A DNA stretch of 42,650 bases, taken from NCBI GenBank assembly GCA_030145625.1, contig JAQYVF010000037.1:1-42650 (forward strand), in the 5' to 3' direction. Made by a program: the position numbers and the translations under genes. Under the pieces are notes generated by a model, which saw only the letters and a program-made list of their open reading frames with translations, was not told the origin of the DNA and searched no databases. This stretch comes from Desulfocapsa sp. Its GTDB lineage: Bacteria; Desulfobacterota; Desulfobulbia; Desulfobulbales; Desulfocapsaceae. Numbering within the stretch: position 1 is the first letter of the stretch; each line of letters opens with the position of its first letter. This document shows positions 14,340 through 21,513 of this stretch, one piece after another.

Positions 14340-16769
14340 ATGGCAGACAAAAAAACAGAGTCTGAGAAGGGCGCAGTGCAGGAAAAACCTGCAAAGGCAA
14401 CCACAGGAGCCTGGTGGAAAAGTACGGTCCAGGAAGAAGTAGTAACAAAAACGGCTGAGCCGGAGAGCGGTTCGACAGCTAAGACTGAAGGGGACGTTCC
14501 CAAGCCCCGAAAGAGATCGCCTCGCAAAAAAGCGGCTGAGGGCGATGTTTCTCAACCTCGCAAGAGATCACCCCGTAAAAAAGCGGTAGAGCCGGAGAGT
14601 GCTTCGACGGTCAAAGTTGAGGGTGATGTTCCCCAACCGCGCAAGAGATCACCCCGTAAAAAAGCGGCTGCGCCAGCGAGCGGTTCGACGGCCAAGGCTG
14701 AGGGTGATGTTCCCCAACCGCGCAAGAGATCGCCTCGTAAAAAAGCGGTAGAGCCGGAGAGTGATTCGACAGTCAAGGCCGAGGGTGATGCTTCCCAACC
14801 TCGAAAGAGATCGTCTCGCCAAAAAGCAGTTGAGCCAGAGAGCGGTTCGATAGCTAAGGCCGAGGATGATGCTCCGCAACCTCGGAAGAGATCGCCTCGT
14901 AAAAAACCGACAAGTCGGTCTCGTGGTCGGGGCAAAAAGAGTGAGTCTGTCACGGAAGAAGTTTCGTCCGTGGCGCAGGCAGACGATACGCCGGAGTTGA
15001 AAAAAGATGTGGAAGAGGCAGTTAAATCTGTCGAACCCGGTGTGGCTGAGCCTGTCTCAGGTGACGAACCGGGAGTAGAGAAACCGCAGGTTGAGAGTAC
15101 TGAGGAAAAGAAGCAGGGAGGGCGGACTTCACGCCCTCGCGGCGGAAGAAAGCAGAAAGCAAAAGAGAATGGAAAGGCAGAGCAGGCATCCCAAGATCTG
15201 AAAAGTGAATCTGAAATAAAAACAGAGACACCGCAGGTTCTGAAGCTGCTGGTGAATGCCGAAGAGCCAGAAGAGTGTCGTCTGGCACTGCTTGCTGATG
15301 GCCGCCTGGAATCTATCCATGTTTCCACGGTCTCTTCTAAACAGACAAAGAATAATATCTACAAGGCCAGGATCGTGGCCATCGAGAGCAGTCTTCAGGC
15401 TGCCTTTGTTGATTACGGTACCGAGAAAAACGGTTTTCTCCCATTTAATGAGATTCATCCTGAGTACTACAAGCAGGAGATCAGTCAGAAGACTAAAAAA
15501 CTCATTGAACAGCATCAGTGGACTAAATTGAACATCACCGATGTTCTTGAACGGGGGCAAGAGGTCCTGATTCAAGTGGTGAAAGAGGAAGTGGGGAACA
15601 AGGGTGCTAATATGACCACCTATCTCTCCATTCCCGGGCGCTGCGTTGTACTCATGCCAGGATCGGATTCCACAGGTATTTCGAGGAAAATATCCGGAGA
15701 AGAGCGACGATCGCAGCTGCGTGAAATCATAACCAGTTTAAACATCCCGGAAGGGATCGGCTGGATTGTCCGTACTGCCAGCGTTGATATTACCAAAACT
15801 GCTCTGAGTCGGGATGTCAGCTATCTGATAAATCTTTGGAAAGAGATCAAGACAAAGGGGCAGGCCCTGGAAGGAGTTGGCCTGGTTTACCAGGATCATG
15901 ATTGTGTTCTGCGTTTTCTGCGCGAACATTTTGATCCTGATATCAAAGAGATTTTGGTGGATGACCTGGCAGCCTTGGAAAAGGTTGATGATTTCCTCGA
16001 GCTCCTTCCGTCCAAGCAGAAGGGGGCAAAGGCCCGTTTGCACAAAGGTGCACGGCCTATTTTCAACCAGTACAACGTTGAAGATCAGATTGAATCGATT
16101 TACCAGCCTCAAGTGGCCTTGCCTTCAGGTGGATCCATTGTGATTGATCCAACAGAGGCCTTGGTGGCCATTGATGTCAATTCCGGATCCACGGGCAAGG
16201 GGCAGAATTTTGAAGATTCGATCTTTAAGGCCAATATGGAGGCAGCCACTGAGCTTGCTCGTCAGTTGCGGCTTCGTGATCTGGGTGGGTTGATTGTGGT
16301 TGACTTCATTGACATGCGCAGCAGTAAAAATATCCGTGCAGTGGAACGTCAGGTCAAGAATGCTATGAAGCGTGACCGAGCCAAGGTGGATATCAGTCGT
16401 ATATCCAAGTTCGGTCTCATGCAGATTTCCAGGCAGAAATTGGGGGCTCCCATCGAGGCTGGCAACTACCGGGTCTGTGAACACTGCAAGGGCCGTGGTA
16501 TGGTTCGTTCTGTGGAAACCCTGGCCCTTTTTTACCTGCGCCGTATTCAGACTGGTGCCAGTAAGAAAGAAGTGCTCCGGGTAGAGTGTCGTTTACCGCT
16601 GGATGTGGCTCAGTATCTTTTGAATAATAAACGTGTCGAAATCAGTGATATGGAACTACGCAATCAAATATCAATTATTATTATTGCTGATCCTACTCTC
16701 AAACCGGCAGATCATGAAATTCTTTTCCACAAACAGGAAAAAGTGATAAAAGGAAGAAAACAGGCTTGA
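14340..16769 (+). CDS. rne: Ribonuclease E/G with N-terminal basic repeat extension
   Basis: An 809-residue Rne/Rng endoribonuclease that would cut single-stranded A/U-rich RNA. The catalytic core begins only at about residue 300 (LKLLVNAEEPEECRLAL), with the S1 domain NIYKARIVAIESSLQAAFVDYG, the DNase I-like part carrying Asp612 (AIDVNSGS) and Asp655 (VVDFIDM), equal to Asp303 and Asp346 of E. coli RNase E, and the zinc-link Cys713 and Cys716 (CEHCKGRG). It ends just after the small domain, with no C-terminal scaffold. Instead, residues 1-299 are low-complexity: tandem PRKRSPRKKA units, then a Glu-rich and an RGG-like stretch. The extension may replace the degradosome/RNA-binding scaffold. 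ATG 14340 has AAGGA 7 bases upstream. Confidence 0.92.
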   Translation: MADKKTESEKGAVQEKPAKATTGAWWKSTVQEEVVTKTAEPESGSTAKTEGDVPKPRKRSPRKKAAEGDVSQPRKRSPRKKAVEPESASTVKVEGDVPQPRKRSPRKKAAAPASGSTAKAEGDVPQPRKRSPRKKAVEPESDSTVKAEGDASQPRKRSSRQKAVEPESGSIAKAEDDAPQPRKRSPRKKPTSRSRGRGKKSESVTEEVSSVAQADDTPELKKDVEEAVKSVEPGVAEPVSGDEPGVEKPQVESTEEKKQGGRTSRPRGGRKQKAKENGKAEQASQDLKSESEIKTETPQVLKLLVNAEEPEECRLALLADGRLESIHVSTVSSKQTKNNIYKARIVAIESSLQAAFVDYGTEKNGFLPFNEIHPEYYKQEISQKTKKLIEQHQWTKLNITDVLERGQEVLIQVVKEEVGNKGANMTTYLSIPGRCVVLMPGSDSTGISRKISGEERRSQLREIITSLNIPEGIGWIVRTASVDITKTALSRDVSYLINLWKEIKTKGQALEGVGLVYQDHDCVLRFLREHFDPDIKEILVDDLAALEKVDDFLELLPSKQKGAKARLHKGARPIFNQYNVEDQIESIYQPQVALPSGGSIVIDPTEALVAIDVNSGSTGKGQNFEDSIFKANMEAATELARQLRLRDLGGLIVVDFIDMRSSKNIRAVERQVKNAMKRDRAKVDISRISKFGLMQISRQKLGAPIEAGNYRVCEHCKGRGMVRSVETLALFYLRRIQTGASKKEVLRVECRLPLDVAQYLLNNKRVEISDMELRNQISIIIIADPTLKPADHEILFHKQEKVIKGRKQA
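14454..14909 (+). repeat. Six tandem 27-codon repeats inside the RNase E/G gene
   Basis: Residues 39-190 are made of six units, each an acidic part (EPESxSTxKxEGD) followed by a basic part (PQPRKRSPRKKA). Five are 27 residues (81 bases); the second is 17 residues (51 bases), having lost ten from its front. Units differ at a few positions, and the DNA copies differ at synonymous sites, so the array has been kept for some time but may still vary in number between strains. Confidence 0.9.
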
Positions 16770-16807
16770 TTAAAAGATTGAACTAGGGTATCGTCGCTCT
16801 TCCATAT

Positions 16808-16884
16808 GCGCCTGTAGCTCAGCTGGATAGAGCGCCGGACTACGAATCCGTAGGTCGCAGGTTCGAATCCTGCCAGGCGTACCA
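16808..16884 (+). tRNA. tRNA-Arg (anticodon ACG)
   Basis: A 77-base cloverleaf: acceptor GCGCCTG with CAGGCGT (one G-U end pair), D arm GCTC...GAGC, anticodon loop CTACGAA, T arm GCAGG-TTCGAAT-CCTGC, and encoded CCA. The ACG anticodon, read as ICG after A34 deamination, decodes CGU/CGC/CGA. It lies 38 bases after the RNase E/G stop. No integrase or repeated 3' end is nearby. Confidence 0.97.
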
Positions 16885-17296
16885 ATAATATCAGGGGGTT
16901 CAAACGGTGATTGTTGGTTTGTTTCCCTTTTGATCTTCTATGTTTTTGCCCTGATTTCATTTCTTTGTTGCTCATTACTTGTCTATAACTTAGTATTGCG
17001 ATGTGAGGTTTGTAAAAGGTTGTTGGGATTCTGTGTAGAATGTTCAACTTGGAATGATGAATAACATGTGACAGATATAGGAAAAACGGCAAATGTTTTT
17101 TTGCTCAACTCTTTTATATTGCCATAGTCGATTTATCTCTCAAAAACGTCGATATCTTGTTGCACCGTGTCCTTCGGCTTTCGAATTTCGGACAGGACGT
17201 AACAGTATCAATCCAGTTTTGGCAACAAAGCTGTTACCGGGTCTCACTTTTGATGATCCGGCTTATAACAAAGTGGTTCTTAAAAGAACCCAGTAC
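16885..17296 (+). other. Leader region between tRNA-Arg and the cold-shock gene
   Basis: About 400 bases with no credible gene. The 3' end holds a hairpin, GGTTCT-TAAA-AGAACC (17275-17290), ending six bases before the Shine-Dalgarno of the cold-shock gene. Cold-shock mRNAs commonly carry long temperature-sensitive leaders, so this stretch may be part of such a leader. I cannot place the promoter with confidence. Confidence 0.4.
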
Positions 17297-17312
17297 AAAG
17301 GAGTAGTACAAG

Positions 17313-17513
17313 ATGGCTGAAGGAACAGTTAAGTGGTTTAACGATGCAAAAGGTTTTGGTTTTATTGAGCAGGATGGTGGTAAAGATGTATTTGTTCATC
17401 ATTCCGCAATTCAAGACGAAGGATTCAAATCTTTGGATGAGGGCGGACGGGTAACTTTCGATGTTGTTGACGGCCCCAAAGGACCTGCTGCAGAAAATGT
17501 TGTCAAACAGTAG
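17313..17513 (+). CDS. Cold-shock protein (CspA family)
   Basis: A 66-residue single cold-shock domain, the nucleic-acid chaperone that melts RNA structure. It has the RNP1 motif [10 protein letters not shown] and RNP2 DVFVHHSAI, and the usual [14 protein letters not shown] opening and C-terminal GPAAENV. AAAGGAG stands 9 bases upstream of the ATG. It is monocistronic, between a long leader and a strong terminator. Whether it is cold-induced or constitutive cannot be read from the protein; the hairpin placed directly before the ribosome-binding site hints at post-transcriptional control. Confidence 0.96.
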   Translation: MAEGTVKWFNDAKGFGFIEQDGGKDVFVHHSAIQDEGFKSLDEGGRVTFDVVDGPKGPAAENVVKQ

Positions 17514-17533
17514 TAACTGATATTGACCATTTA

Positions 17534-17568
17534 AAAGGCTCCGTATTGTAATACGGGGCCTTTTTTTT
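17534..17568 (+). terminator. Terminator after the cold-shock gene
   Basis: AAAGGCTCCGTATT pairs with AATACGGGGCCTTT over a 2-base turn (17534-17563) with one mismatch/wobble, followed by further T residues to 17568. It sits 20 bases past the csp stop. Confidence 0.9.
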
Positions 17569-17617
17569 GTTCTACTATTTTTTATATCGAACACGAATTC
17601 TTTATAAGGACAGTCCA

Positions 17618-17764
17618 TTGGCTAAAACAAACTATACATATGAGAAGCGCCAGAAAGAATTGGCCAAGAAAAAGAAGAAAGAAGAAAAAAAGCAGCGTAA
17701 ACTGGAAAAACAGCAGAGTCCTCTTGAACAAAAAGAGGATGTTTTGCTTCAGGTTGATGAATAA
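17618..17764 (+). CDS. Small highly basic protein, TTG start
   Basis: A 48-residue protein: (M)AKTNYTYEKRQKELAKKKKK then EEKKQRKLEKQQ and an acidic tail. I recall very similar short Lys/Glu-rich proteins with the same opening in many deltaproteobacteria; no function is known to me. AAGGA (17606-17610) lies 7 bases before TTG 17618, which replaces the usual first Met codon; longer readings to 17567 run back into the preceding terminator and are unlikely. The whole middle is likely one charged helix. It may bind RNA or ribosomes, a guess from composition and from its place after the cold-shock gene. Confidence 0.75.
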   Translation: MAKTNYTYEKRQKELAKKKKKEEKKQRKLEKQQSPLEQKEDVLLQVDE

Positions 17765-18130
17765 CTCACTGTTCTGTTCTTCTTAAGTAGAAAAAAACTC
17801 TGTGTACGGGAACCTCCTGAAACAATTTGAGTGATACGGGTGGGACTGAGATGAGCGCGTGTTGCTCTCTTCCGAGGTAAGAGGATTCTCTGACAGGGCA
17901 TGGGTAGCAAGTTGTTTTCCTGTTGAAGGAGTTCCTCTCTTTTCCCGGCATATTTGTACGAAGAAATTTCGCATTATGTTGTCATCGCAGCTGTAAAATT
18001 TTGTCGGTAGCAGCTACCGGCCTGGTTTTTGACCATGACCGGAAGCTGTTTTTTGACCCTGCGATGATATGTTTCGCAGCTCCTGTCTCTGCTATTTCAT
18101 TTCTTTGTCTTTTCCAGCCTGTCTCGATTT
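17765..18130. other. Non-coding region downstream of the C69 peptidase gene
   Basis: A 366-base convergent gap. No frame looks like a gene. It contains an inverted repeat CGGTAGC-A-GCTACCG (18005-18019) and a repeated GTTTTTGACC / GTTTTTTGACC nearby. Either could serve as a weak terminator for the minus-strand peptidase gene, but there is no clean U-run on that strand. Confidence 0.35.
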
Positions 18131-19885
18131 TTACTCTCCCCCGGTCACCTTTGTCTCCGCTTTTGTCGGTTTTGCATAACTGGTTGGTCCTTTTGGCCAG
18201 TTTGACTGCTGGTACCATTCTTTCGGATAACCAACTTCCTGAGCCATCTTTCCCGGCTCATTCACGTAGCCGTCGTCATAGCGGGCCACTAGGTCCCAGG
18301 CCAGACTCCACCAGATCTTGACTACCTGGTTTGCCTGATTCTTGGAAAAGGCGGTGAGCAGTTCCCGCGCCTTTTCCGGGTCTTTTTGATAGAGTGCCAG
18401 GGCTTCCTTATCCATGGCCTTGACGCTTTCAAATGCGGCCTGTTCGATCTCGACCTGTTTGGCCTGGATGTCTTTCAGCATGTAATTGTATTTGAGGCCA
18501 GCCCAGTTGGCCACAAAGTTGAAGGCCCACCAGGCACTGTCCTGGCTGAATTTCGTGGTGTCGCAGGTGTAGTAGGGCTTGGCAATGGAGGTGGCTCCCA
18601 CATAAAAGGGGACATAGCAGGTGGTCATGGGCTCGTCGGGACCGAACCAGACTATGCCGCCGATGGGAGCGGGCAGCCAGTCCCGTGCCTGGCACACATA
18701 ACTGAAGCCGCAGCGGTAGATGGAGATGGGACGTTCCCAGGCGCCCTTCAGTTTGGCATCTGGGTTGCCGGTATCTCCCCCTGCATCCTCGGGGCCCGGA
18801 TAGCGGTAGGGGAGGCCAAAGGGGCCGGCAGTGACGCCTTTGGAGAGATCAAATTCTGTTCCCTGATAATAGTCGCGATAGAGGTCCATTACATCGGCAA
18901 CTTCAAGTTTATTGTCCGGTTTGAGAAAAAGAGGAAACTTTGTGCTGTAGCCGTCTGTTACCCATGGCGTTTTTTCCTGGGACGGGGCAATGCGCTGCTG
19001 CAGGCGCCATACCCGGCGGAGCGAGTAGTAGGGATGGCTGTACTCACCCTGGCTTACGGTCTTCAGCCAATCCAGCTTGCCGTCAGCCGGATTCCACCAC
19101 TTATGTTTTTGGGCAATATCATGGAGATCTTTGTTGAAAAGGGTGTCAGGATCATCGGGATTGATTTCGCGGATGCGCAGCTCGTTGGCAGCCACAAAGA
19201 TCTCTCCGTCAGGGACCTTTTGGGCAACCCAGAGTCCCCCTTTTCCCTCAGGACTTGGTGCCATTTCTATGATCCAGCCTTCCTTGGTATCTCCGATGGG
19301 CAGGGTTTCACCCGTACCGTAGTAGCCGTAGGTCTCAATGAGGTGACCAATCAGTTCCACTGCTTCACGTGCAGTCTTGCAGCGTTCAGCAGCGATACGG
19401 CTGAGTTCTGCGCTGTAGAAGATGAGCTTTCCAGGAACAGGATCCGGCTGGATTTTGGTGCCGTCAGTACATTCACCGAACATGAGCTGATGCTCGTTCA
19501 TGATGGCATAACTTCCTTCATAATAGGCATAGGTGTGGGCCACTTGCGGGATGTAGCCCAAAGGAATGGACTGGGGCTGCTCCGGGTCCACATAGATGGG
19601 CCCACGGTCGGTGCCCACGTAACGGCGAAGCAGATAGCTGTGATACTCGGGCTTGTCTCCCAGGGATGAGGCATCGTAGTAGACCGGACGCATGGTCCCA
19701 GGCGCATGGTCTGCAGCAGGAACATAGGCCAGACGCTGGTCAAAGAGTTCAGAATCGTCGGAATGGGCAACAATGACGGAACCGTCTGCGGAGGCGCCCT
19801 TTGTTATGAGCATGGTGGTACAGCTCATGGCAGGATGGGCCTGCAGCGTGACTAGCAGCAGGGGAATACTCAGTTTTTTCAGCAT
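18131..19885 (-). CDS. Exported C69 family dipeptidase
   Basis: A 584-residue peptidase of family C69 (PepD/U34-like), an Ntn hydrolase usually acting on dipeptides. The N-terminus is a signal peptide (MLKKLSIPLLLVTLQAHPAM) directly followed by Ser21-Cys22, then TTMLITKGASADGSV. Removal of the signal after Ser21 would expose Cys22 as the N-terminal nucleophile, so export and activation are one step. No lipobox Leu is at -3. Other family features: IVAHSDDSE, QLMFGECTD, IETYGYYGTGETLPIGD. AAGGGAG precedes the ATG. It starts 77 bases after the acyl-CoA ligase gene on the same strand and may be the last gene of that cluster, or independent. Confidence 0.9.
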   Translation of the reverse strand: MLKKLSIPLLLVTLQAHPAMSCTTMLITKGASADGSVIVAHSDDSELFDQRLAYVPAADHAPGTMRPVYYDASSLGDKPEYHSYLLRRYVGTDRGPIYVDPEQPQSIPLGYIPQVAHTYAYYEGSYAIMNEHQLMFGECTDGTKIQPDPVPGKLIFYSAELSRIAAERCKTAREAVELIGHLIETYGYYGTGETLPIGDTKEGWIIEMAPSPEGKGGLWVAQKVPDGEIFVAANELRIREINPDDPDTLFNKDLHDIAQKHKWWNPADGKLDWLKTVSQGEYSHPYYSLRRVWRLQQRIAPSQEKTPWVTDGYSTKFPLFLKPDNKLEVADVMDLYRDYYQGTEFDLSKGVTAGPFGLPYRYPGPEDAGGDTGNPDAKLKGAWERPISIYRCGFSYVCQARDWLPAPIGGIVWFGPDEPMTTCYVPFYVGATSIAKPYYTCDTTKFSQDSAWWAFNFVANWAGLKYNYMLKDIQAKQVEIEQAAFESVKAMDKEALALYQKDPEKARELLTAFSKNQANQVVKIWWSLAWDLVARYDDGYVNEPGKMAQEVGYPKEWYQQSNWPKGPTSYAKPTKAETKVTGGE

Positions 19886-19962
19886 CTCTCTTCTCCCTTT
19901 TATATTGTACTTTCTTCTTATAATGCTAGGGGGTAAGCAACTTGATTATCCCCATTTTAATA

Positions 19963-21513
19963 TTACTTTTTTTGTCTGCCCTGCCATATTTTGCAGGCAA
20001 GTTCCTGTAACGTGTTACGGTCGATTTTTTCCAGTAGTCCCTTGACCTGAAAATCATCGATGACATGGTAATACTGGGGAATTTTACGGGCAGCCAGCTG
20101 ACCGGCGAGAAAGGTGTCGAGCTCTTTTTTACCCGGTGGTGCAGTTTGACTCAGGGGTTGGATAAAGGCAAAAACTGCCTGTTCATAGATCGGGTCCGGA
20201 ACGCCGAGCACAATGGACTGACGAACGTCAGGGTGCCTTCCCAGGGCGTCTTCCACCTCTTCCGGGCTGATATTGCCACTGTCACGGACGATGGTATTTT
20301 TGCAGCGACCCATGAAAAAGAAATAGCCATCTTCATCCTGCCTGGCAAGATCTCCGGTAATGAACCAGCCATCCTCAAAGGCCGCAGCTGTGGATTCTGG
20401 GTCCTGCCAGTATTCTTTCATGACAGAGGGGCTCTTGACCAGCATCTGCCCGGTGTCACCTGCAGCAACATCCTGGTATTTGTCGTCAACCAGACGGACC
20501 ATGGTGTCATAGGCGGGTCTTCCCAGTGTCCCCCTTCGTTGTTCGTCGTCAGGGGGGACGGTCATATAGCCGCCGCATTCGGTCATGCCCATGGAGGCTG
20601 TGAGTTCCACTCCTGTTGCTGTGAAAAAGTCGTTCTGTAGGCTCAACGGCACGGCTGAGCCGCCGGAGGTGGCATAGATCAGGGAAGGGAAATCAACTTT
20701 CTCCCCCAGTACGAGATCGGTCAGTTCCCGCCACTGGCTGGGTGAGGCTGCTGCATGGCTTATGTGGTCATTTTTGAGTGTATCGAGAAAATTCCTGGCG
20801 CTAAAATGAGCCATGAACACTGCAGTGCCTCCTGCCAGGAGCATGGGAAGAAGGAGAATGGTGGGGGCGGCGCAGTGGCAGAGGTAGGAAGTGGTCAAAA
20901 ATAGGTGGTCGGGGCTATGGTTTAACGTACTGCAGCGGTTGACGGCTGCGTGGAAGAGTGAGCCGTGTGTGTGGGTAACGCCCTTGGGCCGTCCGGTGGA
21001 GCCGGAGGTGTAAAAGATGGCTGCAGGATCATTGTCCAGGGGCTGAATCTTCGGGAGCGTGATCTCTTTGGCTGTTACGACAAGCTCTTCCCAAGAGTCA
21101 TCAATGGAATCGCCATTGGGGCCATGGTTGAGATAGAAGATTTTTTCCAGTGATTCAGCTTCACGGTCAATCTCTTTAATCTCTCCTTCCATGCTGCGGT
21201 GAGCAATATAAATTCTGGTCCCGCATAAGCCAATCTCGTAGAGCAGTTCCTTGCGCTGACTGTAAAAGCTTGACGGTACGGCAATGACACCGAGCTTAAA
21301 ACAGGCGAAATAGCAGAAGACGATTTCCAGACAGTTGGGCATAAAGAGTCCCACCCGGTCTCCCTGTTTAACACCCAGTTTCACCAGGGCCCGGGCAAAT
21401 TCCTGGACTCTCCTGTCCAGTTCCCGGTAGGTGCAGGATTGGGCGTCGATAAGAAGAGCCTTGCTCTCAGGCGTCTGCTCTAATGCTTGCCTGTATAGTC
21501 TGTTAAGAGTCAT
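19963..21513 (-). CDS. AMP-forming acyl-CoA synthetase/ligase
   Basis: A 516-residue ANL-superfamily enzyme that activates a carboxylic acid through an acyl-adenylate and transfers it to CoA. It shows the P-loop FYTSGSTGRPKG (about residues 167-178), ASMGMTECGGYM, the GWFITGDLARQDEDGYFFF hinge region, GRCKNTIV and a C-terminal Lys about residue 496 (LLEKIDRNTL) in the catalytic position, although the usual PKTxSGK context is changed. Closest in feel to medium-chain or aromatic acid CoA ligases; the substrate is unknown. Its ATG lies inside the last codons of the carboxyltransferase gene (11-base overlap, AAGGA within that gene), so the two are translated together. Confidence 0.9.
   Translation of the reverse strand: MTLNRLYRQALEQTPESKALLIDAQSCTYRELDRRVQEFARALVKLGVKQGDRVGLFMPNCLEIVFCYFACFKLGVIAVPSSFYSQRKELLYEIGLCGTRIYIAHRSMEGEIKEIDREAESLEKIFYLNHGPNGDSIDDSWEELVVTAKEITLPKIQPLDNDPAAIFYTSGSTGRPKGVTHTHGSLFHAAVNRCSTLNHSPDHLFLTTSYLCHCAAPTILLLPMLLAGGTAVFMAHFSARNFLDTLKNDHISHAAASPSQWRELTDLVLGEKVDFPSLIYATSGGSAVPLSLQNDFFTATGVELTASMGMTECGGYMTVPPDDEQRRGTLGRPAYDTMVRLVDDKYQDVAAGDTGQMLVKSPSVMKEYWQDPESTAAAFEDGWFITGDLARQDEDGYFFFMGRCKNTIVRDSGNISPEEVEDALGRHPDVRQSIVLGVPDPIYEQAVFAFIQPLSQTAPPGKKELDTFLAGQLAARKIPQYYHVIDDFQVKGLLEKIDRNTLQELACKIWQGRQKK

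Noticed and set aside
14454-14909. Regular repeats that might suggest a CRISPR array
   Set aside because: Units are contiguous 81-base coding repeats in frame, with no unique spacers and no cas genes.
14552-15328. Minus-strand open frame with Ser/Leu/Gly-rich repeats
   Set aside because: It is the mirror of the tandem repeats in the RNase E/G extension and has no start signal or family.
16808-16884. tRNA-Arg as a possible attachment site for an island
   Set aside because: No integrase, no repeated tRNA 3' end and no change in gene character on either side.
16712-17092. Minus-strand open frame of 126 codons with LAGFEPATYGFVVRRSIQLS
   Set aside because: This is the well-known false translation of the antisense strand of a tRNA gene; it runs across tRNA-Arg(ACG).
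17923-18321. 132-codon plus-strand frame in the gap after the small basic protein
   Set aside because: Mostly low-complexity Phe/Ser/Leu, no ribosome site, and its end overlaps the peptidase gene on the other strand.
18386-19669. Plus-strand open frame of 427 codons opposite the C69 peptidase gene
   Set aside because: Product has no domain pattern, and the minus-strand frame is a full, recognisable peptidase with signal peptide and ribosome site. Long antisense frames arise from codon bias.
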